64,000 nt of DNA from JAHEKB01 sp049115575 (lineage in GTDB: Bacteria > Bacteroidota > Bacteroidia > NS11-12g > UBA9320), in contig JAGDZU010000004.1 in NCBI GenBank assembly GCA_049115575.1, forward strand, positions 590,912 through 654,911, written 5' to 3'. Every line of letters starts with the position of its first letter. Position 1 is the first letter of the stretch. A program made the position numbers and the translations under genes. Positions 33,220 to 42,394 of the stretch are shown here, in pieces. The notes beneath the pieces are model-generated. The model did not search any database. It was given only the letters and a program-made list of their open reading frames with translations, and had not been told where the DNA came from.

Positions 33220-33576
33220 TCAAAGATAGCAATAATCTGTGTGGCTTATACCTATGAGAATTTTGAGAAAGAAAAGTTAATGTATGGATTTCGCCCTTAG
33301 TGTTTGACATGGGTTCCCCATATCCCCAAGGGGAATTTACATTGCCCAACTACACTTCAATGATTATTGGGAAATCAATTGTTCAAGGTGCCTGATTTAT
33401 TGAAGAAGGATTTGAAGTTCTTAGTGGTTTGCATGGTTCCGGCTCCCGGTTTTCGATTTGTGGAGTTTGGGATTACGCTCCTTTCTCCACCCTCCGAAGC
33501 TCTAGCAAAGGATGGCAGTCGCGTTTTCCCAATGGGAGAACCAAACGACTACCTTGTTAGGCTTACTAATTTTTGC
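33220..33576. other. 357-bp intergenic region with several hairpins beside tRNA-Ser
   Basis: No credible gene is visible. The stretch contains a long imperfect hairpin at 33517-33550 (AGTCG/CGACT outside, GTT/AAC and TTCCCA/TGGGAG inside), a GTGGAG...CTCCAC pair, and TTCCCC...GGGGAA near 33312-33333. It looks more GC-rich than neighbouring spacers. It lies downstream of the tRNA in the direction of tRNA transcription. It could be a repeat element, a structured RNA or the relic of an insertion at the tRNA. Confidence 0.4.
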
Positions 33577-33662
33577 GGAGAGGAAGGGATTCGAACCCCC
33601 GGTACCCTTTCGAGTACACTACCTTTCCAAGGTAGCCCGATAAACCGCTCTGGCACCTCTCC
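33577..33662 (-). tRNA. tRNA-Ser (anticodon GGA)
   Basis: An 86-nt minus-strand gene reads GGAGAGGTGCC at the 5' end and closes with CCTCTCC, a seven-base-pair acceptor stem. The anticodon arm is CTACC-TTGGAAA-GGTAG with anticodon GGA (plus strand 33626-33628). There is a long variable arm (TGTACTCGAAAGGGTACC), as expected for serine, and a T arm with GGTTCGAATCCC. CCA is not encoded. It lies 20 bp after tatD on the same strand. Confidence 0.96.
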
Positions 33663-33682
33663 GTGGAAGGCTGCAAAGATGA

Positions 33683-34444
33683 TTAAATTTTGAACAACCG
33701 CAATGTGTTTGCTTCTAATTGCGCGTCTAGTTTCTGTGAATCAATACCCAAAAGATTTGCTAAATAATTGTGTACATGAATTATATAAGAGGGTTCATTC
33801 CTCTTGCCTCTATATGGTACTGGAGCTAAATAGGGTGAGTCTGTTTCAAGAACTATCCTTTCTATAGGTATGGATGGAACAACAGTTTTCAAATCTGAAT
33901 TTTTGAATGTGAGCACTCCTCCTAATCCAACATACATTCCTAATTCTACAATGCGTCTTGCTTGCTCTATGCTTCCTGTAAAGCAATGAAAAACCCCTGT
34001 GATTTTTCCTTTAAAATTATTCTCAAGTATATCAATAATCAAATCTATTGAGTCTCTTGAATGTATTACAATTGGTAGGTCTTTATCAATGGCCCAATCA
34101 CATTGTATTTTGAATGCCTCAATTTGTATATCCTGAGTGCTTTTATCCCAATATAAATCTACCCCAATTTCTCCTACTGCTATGCAGTTATACTCATCTA
34201 GAGATTTCCTGATGAGTTCCAATTCATTGAGATAATTTGAATCTACAGAACACGGATGTAGGCCCATCATTGGAAAAGCAAAACCTGGATATTTAGTTAT
34301 GAGAGACTCAATACCTTTAATGCTTTTCAAATCAATGTTTGGCAGAAGAATTTTACTTACTCCTACTTCTTGTGCATTCAGTACAATTTGCTCCAAATCG
34401 TCATTGAATTCATCTGCGTATATATGGGCATGAGAATCAATCAT
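33683..34444 (-). CDS. tatD: TatD-family metal-dependent hydrolase
   Basis: The 253-residue protein is complete with all metal ligands of the TatD family: DSHAHIYADEF at the start (HxH), VGEIGVDLYWD (Glu), VIHSRDS (His), GVFHCFTGS (His) and LETDSPYLAPVPYRG (Asp). TatD enzymes are Mg-dependent 3'-5' DNases that also act on D-amino-acyl or related substrates. It overlaps the enoyl-CoA hydratase gene by one base (TAATG type) and is followed by tRNA-Ser. Confidence 0.95.
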   Translation of the reverse strand: MIDSHAHIYADEFNDDLEQIVLNAQEVGVSKILLPNIDLKSIKGIESLITKYPGFAFPMMGLHPCSVDSNYLNELELIRKSLDEYNCIAVGEIGVDLYWDKSTQDIQIEAFKIQCDWAIDKDLPIVIHSRDSIDLIIDILENNFKGKITGVFHCFTGSIEQARRIVELGMYVGLGGVLTFKNSDLKTVVPSIPIERIVLETDSPYLAPVPYRGKRNEPSYIIHVHNYLANLLGIDSQKLDAQLEANTLRLFKI

Positions 34445-35208
34445 TACCAGCTTATCTTGTTTTTAGATAAAAATGCATCCATTCCCTTGATGCAGTCTTC
34501 TGTTGATCTTGCTTTGGCATTTTGTTCCGCGGCGTATTCCAGAGCTGCAGCATGCTCCATGCCAGGAACTGTTCTTAACATTTCTTTAGTCAATTCAATT
34601 GCTTGACCTGATGTTTTTGATATTAATGATTCTACTCTTTGGATTACTTCTTTATAGAAATCTCCATCAATTAGTTCCGTTATCATGCCTAATTCTTCAG
34701 CCCTTTGAGCCGAAATAATTTCAGCTGTAAGAAGTAGTTCTCTCACATTTTGAGGACTCATTTTGTTCAGAAGGTATACCATAACTATGGCTGGTATAAA
34801 TCCTATTTTGACCTCAGTAAAACCAAATTGTGCATTAGAGCTGGCATAACAAAAATCGGTTACCATGGCCAGACCACAACCTCCTGCTAAGGCGTACCCA
34901 TCAACTGCAGATACAGTAATCTTTGGCGATGAATAAATAGCCTCAAACATTTGGGCCAATGCAGAGCTATCTTGAACATTCTTTTCTTTGGTATTTGATC
35001 TCAACTGTTGAATATAATCCAAATCTGCTCCTGCACTAAAAGCAGTGCCATTACCCTTAATAACTATTGCTCTAATAGTATCATTGGAATTGAGTTCTTC
35101 AACTTCGTGCTTTAAGCCCTGGACTAATTCAGGATTAAAGGCGTTTCTTTTTTCAGCTCTATCTAGGCTAACTATCGCAATTCTTCCTCTGATCTCTGTT
35201 GTTACCAT
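34444..35208 (-). CDS. Enoyl-CoA hydratase/isomerase family protein
   Basis: The crotonase-fold protein has 254 residues. The oxyanion-hole segments are AFSAGADLDYI near residue 60 and DGYALAGGCGLAM near 100-112. Glutamates FTEVKIGFIP near 130 fit hydratase catalysis. The exact acyl-CoA cannot be told; leucine or isoleucine breakdown, or the paa pathway, are candidates. I chose ATG 35206-35208 (MVTTEIRGRIA), because the frame upstream (MFGLFFAL) is encoded inside the terminator hairpin of the next gene. Confidence 0.9.
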   Translation of the reverse strand: MVTTEIRGRIAIVSLDRAEKRNAFNPELVQGLKHEVEELNSNDTIRAIVIKGNGTAFSAGADLDYIQQLRSNTKEKNVQDSSALAQMFEAIYSSPKITVSAVDGYALAGGCGLAMVTDFCYASSNAQFGFTEVKIGFIPAIVMVYLLNKMSPQNVRELLLTAEIISAQRAEELGMITELIDGDFYKEVIQRVESLISKTSGQAIELTKEMLRTVPGMEHAAALEYAAEQNAKARSTEDCIKGMDAFLSKNKISW

Positions 35209-35219
35209 AAGTGCAAAAA

Positions 35220-35248
35220 AAAGCCCGAACAATGAATGTCCGGGCTTT
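35220..35248 (-). terminator. Rho-independent terminator after the 1459-residue surface protein gene
   Basis: AAAGCCCG pairs with CGGGCTTT around a 13-nt loop, with extra ACA/TGT pairing. On the minus strand the stem is followed by a run of eight Ts. It is 19 bp after the stop at 35267. Confidence 0.9.
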
Positions 35249-35266
35249 CTATGAATAATAAATTAA

Positions 35267-38200
35267 TTATTTCGAAACTGTAATTCTCTTAGTTGCGTAA
35301 TAATCACCGTTTTTAACCTGTACGAAGTATACTCCGTCAGCAACATTTGAAAGGTCAACTATAAAGCTTCCGTTCAAGTTGTCAGTGATATTCACATCAA
35401 GTTGGTTACCTAGAACATCAGATACTGCAATCGTAATGTCATCGGTAGCATTCACAACTTCTAAGTTGAATACACCTGTAGATGGGTTTGGATATACATT
35501 GATCATTGCATTGTCTTGAGTAAGTTCTTCAACTCCTACAAGATCTACACTAACCATATCACAAGACTCGTTCCAGCACTCATCGTTTTTCACTGATAAG
35601 CAAATCTCGAACTCACCTTCATCTACGTTGTTATAAGTATAAACTGGATCTTCCATTGTAGAGCTACCTCCGTTACCAAATCTCCATTGGTAAATAGAAT
35701 GACCAGCAACTGCGTCTAATACAACTGTTCTTCCTTGAACGTCCGCGCTAAATGTAGCGTCAGGAGCAGCGTTAATTGTAAGAGGCAAAGTTAACTCTGC
35801 ATCACAACCTCCAGCTACCTCAGCAACCAATGTAACGTTTACAATTCTTGTAGAACCAGTACTTGCGTATCTGTGACGTGGTGAAACGTGGTCAGAAGTA
35901 GTAACACCTTGATCGTCTGGTGCACCAAATAACCAAGTATAACTTAAGTCACCAGCAGCAACGCTAGACTTGTTAGTAAATACCGCTTCGTCTCCTTCAC
36001 ATATGTCAGCTACTTCAAAATCAGCAACTGCTTGAAGTACTACATCTAATTCTTCAGTATAAGTACTTGAACATCCATTCACAGAATTGATAGTTAAAGT
36101 AACTTCTTTACTTCCTACTTCAGAGAATAGGAATGAAGGATTCTCATTTGTAGAACTACCTTCTCCGTTGAAATCCCAAATGAAGTCACTTGCAATACCT
36201 GCTGGTACAGAACCAGTTCTTGTGAAGTTCACAGGAGTCAAGTTACAAGTTGCGTCATAAGTGAAATCAGCTTCAGGAGATTCTAAAAGATCAATCTCTA
36301 CTGTAACTTCATCCTCACATCCAAACTCAGAGTAAGCTATTAATTTAACAGTATGCTTTCCTGAAGCAGAATAAGCGTGAGTAGGATCAGATAGAGTAGA
36401 AACACCATTGTCTCCGAAATCCCAAGTGAATCCTGCTTTACCAATTGCAAGAGTTGTGCTATTGTTAAATTGGATATCCTCCAAGTTACAAGCTCCTGTT
36501 GTAGAGAATCCAGCAACTGGTCTAGCAAATTGATATGCTTTCTTAGTTACAGATGCATCACAACCGTTTTGTGTAGCTTTAAGAGTCACATCATAACCTT
36601 GCGCAGTTGCAGCGGCATATAGATGTGTTGGGTTTTGAGCAGTAGAACCATTTCCATCTCCAAAGTCCCAATCGTAAGTAACTGCACCTGGTATATCTAC
36701 TGTAGTTGCATCATTAAACACAATTAAGTCACCCTCACACGCATTGATTACAGAGAAATCTGTATTTGGTGTAGGTGTAACTGTAATTTGCTTAGTTACA
36801 CTATAAGCGAACTTAGGATAAGATTGATTTCTAACTTCAAGAGTTACATCAAATGTTCCAAATGTAGAATAATCCCAGAAACCATTCTTGATTTCAGAAG
36901 TATCTTCATTTGAATTTGGATCATTGTAGTTCCATTTGTAAATCATGAAATCATTTCCACCCATTTGAGAATTGTTCTTGAACGTAGCAATTGTTCCTAA
37001 ACAAACATCTGCAATGTCAAAATCAACATCTGGAGTAAATGGTACATACATCCATCTTCCAACAGTTGAATCACAACCTGTGTTCAAATCGTTGATAACG
37101 AAAGAAACATAGATTAATGAATCTGTTAAAGAAGAATCAGGATCAACTGTAACAGTCATAGCAGAACCGTCAACTGTAACTCCAAGACCTGTAGTAGCCA
37201 TTCCGCCACTAGTCATAGAATTATCAGTGATATCCCAATCTGTTCCGTATCCACTTGGACCGTACTTAGTTGGAGCTACTATGTCATATATAGAGGTTGT
37301 GTTTGGAACTGCGATATCAGGATTAGTCTGATTTCCAGCATTGAAGTAACCTTCAAATGTTCCGCTTTCAACAATATCACCTCCTGAAGGAGAAGAAACT
37401 ACATTGAATGTTTGAGTCAATTCGTTGTTAGCGCTGTTATCATCACAAAGAATACCTACTGTAACAGTATTTAATCCTGGATCGTGATAAACCGGCATAT
37501 CATTAAATGTGTAGGTCATTGTTGAGTTACCAAACAGAGTATCTGTTTGCTCATCTGTTTGATCTCCATTTAAAGTATAATATACTCTTAAGAAAGAACG
37601 GCTATCTGAATAGCTATTTGTAACATCAAAAACAATGTCGTCTGAAGTTCCACCACATCTATCAGCACCTGAAAGAGTGAAGTTAGAAGCACTGAAGTCT
37701 GTATAGTATTCAATAGCTCCTGGATCTACACCACAAGTGTTTCTTGAAGCGCCAGTTACATCATCGGTAACAATGTTTCCTAATCCTCTGTTAGCCATTT
37801 CTACAGATTGTGGAGTATAATCTCCGTTAGCCGTATCAACAAACTCAGGATCGTAACCCATGTTGTGTCCATTGTGAGCACCAGTTGCAGTATTGAATCC
37901 TGCTAATGTAGTATAACCTGTTCCACCTACAGTTCCATAAGTTAATGGAGCAACAGTAGTTGCAAAAGATGTATTGTTATAGTCCATTCTGTTTTCCTCA
38001 ATACCAGTAGTCATTCTATATGAAATACTGAATATGGATGAATTGTATGAAACCAATACATTATTGTTAAGAAGGTCTATTTCAGAACTATTGTTTGGTG
38101 CACAATAGATACCGTAAATATTTCCAATATGATTATCTGGCTTATTCTGAATATCTATAGTGTTGTTTGCAACAGTGTTATTGGTATAAGAACTACCATA

Positions 38201-39646
38201 TCCATAAGCATAGATATTATAGTAATAATACGTTCCATTCAAACCGTATAAGATATTGTTATTACAGGTTGAGTTATTAGGATAGAAGAAATAAATCCCA
38301 TAAGAATAACCCCATCCATAATTTGGATCTTGTGTAATGTTGGTTACTGTATTTCTGTCTACATGACCATTACTCATGAAATAAGTATAAATACCATATG
38401 AAGCATAGTACTTACCGAAAACATTGTCGACAGTGTTGTCTGTAATGTTTCCATTAGAAGTTCTGTACATGAAAATACCAGAACCTCTATAGTGATAAGT
38501 TTCAATGTGATGTACATTATTGTCAACCACATTTACATTAGATCCGTAGTATACATAAATACCATGAGACTCAGAGTAGTTGTTACTTGTGCTAACATTT
38601 GATACTTCATTGCCTGTAATATCCCAATAGTTGTCAAAGTATACATATATACCTCTCCATCCACCGCTAGTGGTGATATTATCAATTACATTGTCTTTAA
38701 TTACAAATGGAGTTGCTGAACTTCCACTACCATTACAGTTAATACCGTAGAAAAACGAAGTGTTGGTTTTGCTGATATTCTCTATAGTATTTCCTTCAAT
38801 ATTATGAGTGCCCCAACCAGAAGATAGGATACCATAGAAGCTCGTTGCTGTACTGTGGTTATTTGAGATTGTATTACCACTAATGTCTGCATCTGCCACA
38901 TAATTAGAGCGAATACCACTATACCTCATGTGCATAATGTCGTTATCACTTATTATAGTTCCTCCAGTATAACTAGTAGATCTATAATCTAAAATCCCGT
39001 AGTACATTCCAGTAGTTGCAGTAAGAGAACCACCCCACATTGTGTTATTGTCAATAACACAATTCATACCGTGAGAACCTGTTGAATGTCCGAGAGTCGC
39101 AGATCCACTAAACACCACATATCCTGATGCAGAACTTGTTGGACTTGCATAAGCTGAACTAATCAACTCACAGTTTTCTACAGTGGTGTAATCAGATGAA
39201 TTGTGAATCCAAAAACATCTAATTCCCGTTCCAGTTGCTGCAGCATTGTCAACAACTAAATTGTCGAAAGTCATGTAGTCGGCACCATTTAATTCGATAA
39301 CCGCACCAGCTGTGCTTCTAGTGATTGTAGCACCATTACCATTAATAGTAATTGTGTTTGTTGAACTTGTTCCGAAGATTACATTGAAAGTTACACTTTC
39401 GTTGTAAGATCCTCCAGGAGCTGCTGTAACATTAACAGTCACTGCCCCATTTACGCCATAGGTTTCCAGTGAATCTGATAAGTCAGAGAAGCTTTGAAAA
39501 TTTGTTGCACTCGGAGCAGAGCTCGAGTCGACCGTTAAGGTCCCCGAATACTGCGCCATAGCCATGCCCGCTGTAAATAAGAGAGCTACTAAAGTGGCAA
39601 CCGTTTTTCGGTTAAAAAGCCAATTCTTGTTGTAAAATTTTTTCAT
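35267..39646 (-). CDS. Giant T9SS-sorted surface protein: parallel beta-helix plus six PKD-like domains
   Basis: The 1459-residue protein has a signal peptide ending AMAQ. Residues about 60-640 are a right-handed beta-helix region with many D-N-x-I/V and G-I-Y turns (NNTMWGGSLT, GIYVYYGSNVNVVDNNV, DNTVDNVFG), like NosD/pectate-lyase-type repeats. About residues 650-880 hold Ig-like segments. Six PKD-type domains follow (YDWDFGDGNGSTA, FTWDFGDNGVST, FIWDFNGEGSST, YTWLFGAPD, YQWRFGNGGSST and a divergent KWNYNDPNSN). The last 80 residues are a T9SS sorting domain from INVYPNPSTG. It is monocistronic with a strong promoter and terminator. Polysaccharide binding or lyase activity is possible, but no catalytic residues were assigned. 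Confidence 0.9.
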   Translation of the reverse strand: MKKFYNKNWLFNRKTVATLVALLFTAGMAMAQYSGTLTVDSSSAPSATNFQSFSDLSDSLETYGVNGAVTVNVTAAPGGSYNESVTFNVIFGTSSTNTITINGNGATITRSTAGAVIELNGADYMTFDNLVVDNAAATGTGIRCFWIHNSSDYTTVENCELISSAYASPTSSASGYVVFSGSATLGHSTGSHGMNCVIDNNTMWGGSLTATTGMYYGILDYRSTSYTGGTIISDNDIMHMRYSGIRSNYVADADISGNTISNNHSTATSFYGILSSGWGTHNIEGNTIENISKTNTSFFYGINCNGSGSSATPFVIKDNVIDNITTSGGWRGIYVYFDNYWDITGNEVSNVSTSNNYSESHGIYVYYGSNVNVVDNNVHHIETYHYRGSGIFMYRTSNGNITDNTVDNVFGKYYASYGIYTYFMSNGHVDRNTVTNITQDPNYGWGYSYGIYFFYPNNSTCNNNILYGLNGTYYYYNIYAYGYGSSYTNNTVANNTIDIQNKPDNHIGNIYGIYCAPNNSSEIDLLNNNVLVSYNSSIFSISYRMTTGIEENRMDYNNTSFATTVAPLTYGTVGGTGYTTLAGFNTATGAHNGHNMGYDPEFVDTANGDYTPQSVEMANRGLGNIVTDDVTGASRNTCGVDPGAIEYYTDFSASNFTLSGADRCGGTSDDIVFDVTNSYSDSRSFLRVYYTLNGDQTDEQTDTLFGNSTMTYTFNDMPVYHDPGLNTVTVGILCDDNSANNELTQTFNVVSSPSGGDIVESGTFEGYFNAGNQTNPDIAVPNTTSIYDIVAPTKYGPSGYGTDWDITDNSMTSGGMATTGLGVTVDGSAMTVTVDPDSSLTDSLIYVSFVINDLNTGCDSTVGRWMYVPFTPDVDFDIADVCLGTIATFKNNSQMGGNDFMIYKWNYNDPNSNEDTSEIKNGFWDYSTFGTFDVTLEVRNQSYPKFAYSVTKQITVTPTPNTDFSVINACEGDLIVFNDATTVDIPGAVTYDWDFGDGNGSTAQNPTHLYAAATAQGYDVTLKATQNGCDASVTKKAYQFARPVAGFSTTGACNLEDIQFNNSTTLAIGKAGFTWDFGDNGVSTLSDPTHAYSASGKHTVKLIAYSEFGCEDEVTVEIDLLESPEADFTYDATCNLTPVNFTRTGSVPAGIASDFIWDFNGEGSSTNENPSFLFSEVGSKEVTLTINSVNGCSSTYTEELDVVLQAVADFEVADICEGDEAVFTNKSSVAAGDLSYTWLFGAPDDQGVTTSDHVSPRHRYASTGSTRIVNVTLVAEVAGGCDAELTLPLTINAAPDATFSADVQGRTVVLDAVAGHSIYQWRFGNGGSSTMEDPVYTYNNVDEGEFEICLSVKNDECWNESCDMVSVDLVGVEELTQDNAMINVYPNPSTGVFNLEVVNATDDITIAVSDVLGNQLDVNITDNLNGSFIVDLSNVADGVYFVQVKNGDYYATKRITVSK

Positions 39647-39689
39647 ACGCTTACGTTGATAAATTACGTTTCAATTAATTTAAGTGCAC

Positions 39690-39718
39690 CAAATTTAGGA
39701 ATTTGAATGAATTTCCAA
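39690..39718 (-). promoter_or_regulatory. Promoter of the giant surface protein gene (TTG - 18 nt - TAAATTTG)
   Basis: On the minus strand TTG (39718-39716) is followed after 18 nt by TAAATTTG (39697-39690), an exact match to the Bacteroidota -33/-7 pattern. The leader to the ATG at 39646 would be about 37 nt. Confidence 0.82.
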
Positions 39719-39787
39719 ACTTTTTAAAGAGAAAACTCTGGTATTGTTTCAAAAAGTGACATTCCTACCTCACTATTACCTTCTTTA

Positions 39788-41731
39788 TTACATTACGATT
39801 ACCTGATCTCTTTTTGTTGTGTCCCTTTTTAAATCAAATAGTTCCAGGTTATTGGCTTTTTCATTTACCATTTCCTGAATTAGGCCCATTTCAATTGATG
39901 GTTTGGTCATGAAACACCTCATAAAAACAAGCTTGTTTTTATGCAAGAAAACACCTTCCATTACTAAATGTATCTCGCCCATTTTTTGTTGCAGATTCAT
40001 GAGGTCAATTGAAATTCTATATTGCTTTTTTATTTTCGAATTGATCAATATGGGTTGGAGTTTAAAGTTATAAAATTTCGAATCTAGGATACTCGCACTC
40101 TCACCAAAAATGTATGCTTCATGATTAGCTATATAGACTGTTACCATCTTACTTTTATTTCTAAGTGTATATAGCTTGTTTCCTTGCTGCTTGCTTTGGC
40201 TCAAAACTAAAACACCAATGAAAACTAAAGACATAACTGTAGACCCCAAATTTTTCCTTCTCCAGCCAATATAGAAAAGAGCAATTATTAGATATATTGC
40301 TATTGCTTTGTATGCATGTGAAGATGGCAGTTTTAAGGTGGATGCATCAATGTTTTTGATAAATTGATTTATTAAAATAATCACATCTAAGTAGGCATCC
40401 ATAACCCATAAAAGAATATGGTTCAATTGAGGAAGTATTGAACTGGTTAATGTAACCACTATCCCCAAATAGAATTCCACAAGCATGAGGGGAAGAATTA
40501 TCAGGTTTGCTACAATTGAAAAGGCAGGTACTTGATTGAAATAGTAAATGCCAAGAGGCGTTGTAAAAACCTGTGCGCTCAGGCTTACTAATAGAAGTGA
40601 GATCATTTTAGACAACAACCAGTCTTGAACCATCATGCGTTTTTTGAGAATTGGATAAAAGATGATAATTCCAAACACAGCAGCATATGAATATTGAAAA
40701 CTCAAAGAGAATAGACTTTGTGGGTTACTAAAAACAATAATCATAGAACTCAGGACTATGGAATTCAAAACATAGGAAGATCTTCCTATCATTTTTCCAA
40801 GAAGTACTAAACTAATCATAATGGCTGCTCGTACTGCAGGTGTAGAACACCCTATAAGTATAACGTACAACCAAATAGCCAATATTGACAAAACCAATTT
40901 GATGCGTTTGAACTTTAGCCAAAACAACAGTCCATTAATCATGAGAAAGACTACCCCTACGTGAAGTCCAGATACAACCAAAAGATGGACTGTTCCGCTA
41001 TTAATAAATCCCTGCTTAATTTCTGGATGTAGTGAGGCTTTATCTCCAACTAGCATTGCTTTAACTACCCCAGCCTTTTCTAGTCCTAAAGAATCAAATA
41101 CTCTCATTGCTCTTTGACTGAACAGAGAGGTCCTTTCTTCTAGGGATTGCACATTTGATTCTTTGAGTACGTATCTCCGGTCTGTCAACCAAGCAAAGTA
41201 TTTTATACCTTCTTTGGCATAGTACTTTTTAGCATTGAAATGATGAGATAACTCTGGAGATAGAAAGGGTTTCAATTGTAGATTGGCCATAAGAAAATCC
41301 TTCTGACCTAAATCTATATTTATATCATTTGAGTAACACAAGACTCCAAATTCTTGGCTTTGTCTCTCACTATTGAGGATTCTCCCCTTGGCTTCTAAAC
41401 GTTGATACTTGCTCTTTGAAGTCTTGTTCTTAAAATCCGTGAGCAAGACAAGAGCGTTTCTTTCTTTTTCTGGAGAGCTTTCAATGGAGCTATCATACAT
41501 TAACAGGCCTAATAGAAAGCTGCACAAATAGATGACCACCGATAAACTCAATTGTGCAATTACATTAACCTTCCTTTTAAGGAAAATATGCATAAGAAGG
41601 CTGCTCACACATAAAAGCATACTGAAACCAAATACTAGACTTGAATCATAATGGATGTAGGATGCTAAAGCAATCCCAGTGTAAAGACTCAGCGCAAAAC
41701 CTAAAAGAGGTATGCGTTGAGTAATACTCAT
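39788..41731 (-). CDS. comEC: ComEC/Rec2-family DNA uptake channel protein, without metallo-hydrolase domain
   Basis: The 647-residue protein has N-terminal helices and a DUF4131-like segment (residues about 1-180), then the Competence domain with FINSGTVHLLVVSGLHVGVV near residue 240 and CSTPAVRAAIMISLVLLGK near 295-313, in about ten membrane helices. ComEC passes one DNA strand through the inner membrane in transformation. The C-terminal metallo-beta-lactamase-like nuclease domain of the Bacillus protein is absent, as in many Bacteroidota; the last 130 residues have no recognised motif. It starts next to the stop of the upstream gene. Confidence 0.9.
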   Translation of the reverse strand: MSITQRIPLLGFALSLYTGIALASYIHYDSSLVFGFSMLLCVSSLLMHIFLKRKVNVIAQLSLSVVIYLCSFLLGLLMYDSSIESSPEKERNALVLLTDFKNKTSKSKYQRLEAKGRILNSERQSQEFGVLCYSNDINIDLGQKDFLMANLQLKPFLSPELSHHFNAKKYYAKEGIKYFAWLTDRRYVLKESNVQSLEERTSLFSQRAMRVFDSLGLEKAGVVKAMLVGDKASLHPEIKQGFINSGTVHLLVVSGLHVGVVFLMINGLLFWLKFKRIKLVLSILAIWLYVILIGCSTPAVRAAIMISLVLLGKMIGRSSYVLNSIVLSSMIIVFSNPQSLFSLSFQYSYAAVFGIIIFYPILKKRMMVQDWLLSKMISLLLVSLSAQVFTTPLGIYYFNQVPAFSIVANLIILPLMLVEFYLGIVVTLTSSILPQLNHILLWVMDAYLDVIILINQFIKNIDASTLKLPSSHAYKAIAIYLIIALFYIGWRRKNLGSTVMSLVFIGVLVLSQSKQQGNKLYTLRNKSKMVTVYIANHEAYIFGESASILDSKFYNFKLQPILINSKIKKQYRISIDLMNLQQKMGEIHLVMEGVFLHKNKLVFMRCFMTKPSIEMGLIQEMVNEKANNLELFDLKRDTTKRDQVIVM

Positions 41732-42343
41732 TTAAGTGGCATACTTTCTATAAAGCAGCGATTTTAATTCGTCTTTGAGATCTTCGTTTTCCCAATTGAG
41801 ACGATTCTTGTATTCGTGATATACTTCAAATGCAGCTTCTCTATCTCCAGCTCCATCTATTAGTGAAATAAACTCCTTGTACTCTTTTGCATCACCATCA
41901 AAAAAATTGTTCTGGAATTCAAAACGCTTACTTATGCTTATGGACTTTGAGATATTGTCGATTGGTTTAGAATTAAATTTTTCAAATAGAGATACCATTT
42001 CAGCTTCATCTTGCATTCTCATATGTATAGATTTAGCTTCTTCTTCCTTCACTTCCGCAGGAGCTTCTATTTTTGGCTCTTCTTCAAGCACAGGGTTTTC
42101 CACTGGTGGTTCTGCTTTTGGTTCCACATTAGCAGTGTTGGACTCGCTCTCGGGTTCCATTTGTGAAACAACTGGAGCACTATTGAGTTGATTAATTGCA
42201 TTATACAAGGCTACACAATGTTGTCTCAATACGGCTAAATCCAACTCAGATAATGCCTCATCGTGTAGGCTTAATCTATTATTGTTGATAGCTAAGGATT
42301 CCAACAATTCCCCGATGTGTTTATGAATGTCTAATCTGCTCAT
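41732..42343 (-). CDS. Conserved Bacteroidota protein with acidic linker, function unknown
   Basis: The 203-residue protein has an N-terminal helical part (residues 1-55), a Glu/Pro-rich low-complexity linker (about 60-115), and a conserved C-terminal helical domain: ISISKRFEFQNNFFDGDAKE, then AFEVYHEYKNRLNWENE and LLYRKY. I recognise this C-terminal pattern as a widespread hypothetical protein of Bacteroidota but know no function. It abuts comEC directly and diverges from tdk. It is soluble; no signal peptide or membrane helix is seen. Confidence 0.72.
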   Translation of the reverse strand: MSRLDIHKHIGELLESLAINNNRLSLHDEALSELDLAVLRQHCVALYNAINQLNSAPVVSQMEPESESNTANVEPKAEPPVENPVLEEEPKIEAPAEVKEEEAKSIHMRMQDEAEMVSLFEKFNSKPIDNISKSISISKRFEFQNNFFDGDAKEYKEFISLIDGAGDREAAFEVYHEYKNRLNWENEDLKDELKSLLYRKYAT

Positions 42344-42394
42344 GATAATAAGCTACGAATAAAAAGAAATATTATTACTTTCGACTATAGGCTT

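Noticed and set aside
33367..33693. Plus-strand reading frame of 108 codons ending EEGIRTPGTLSSTLPFQG...
   Set aside because: Its second half is the antisense of tRNA-Ser(GGA), a well-known source of false proteins; the first half has no recognisable domain or start signal.
35209..35232. Longer enoyl-CoA hydratase start (MFGLFFAL...)
   Set aside because: These codons form part of the terminator hairpin of the neighbouring gene, which transcribes in the same direction.
36340..36528. Minus-strand 62-codon frame inside the giant surface protein gene
   Set aside because: It is an out-of-frame shadow within repetitive PKD-coding DNA.
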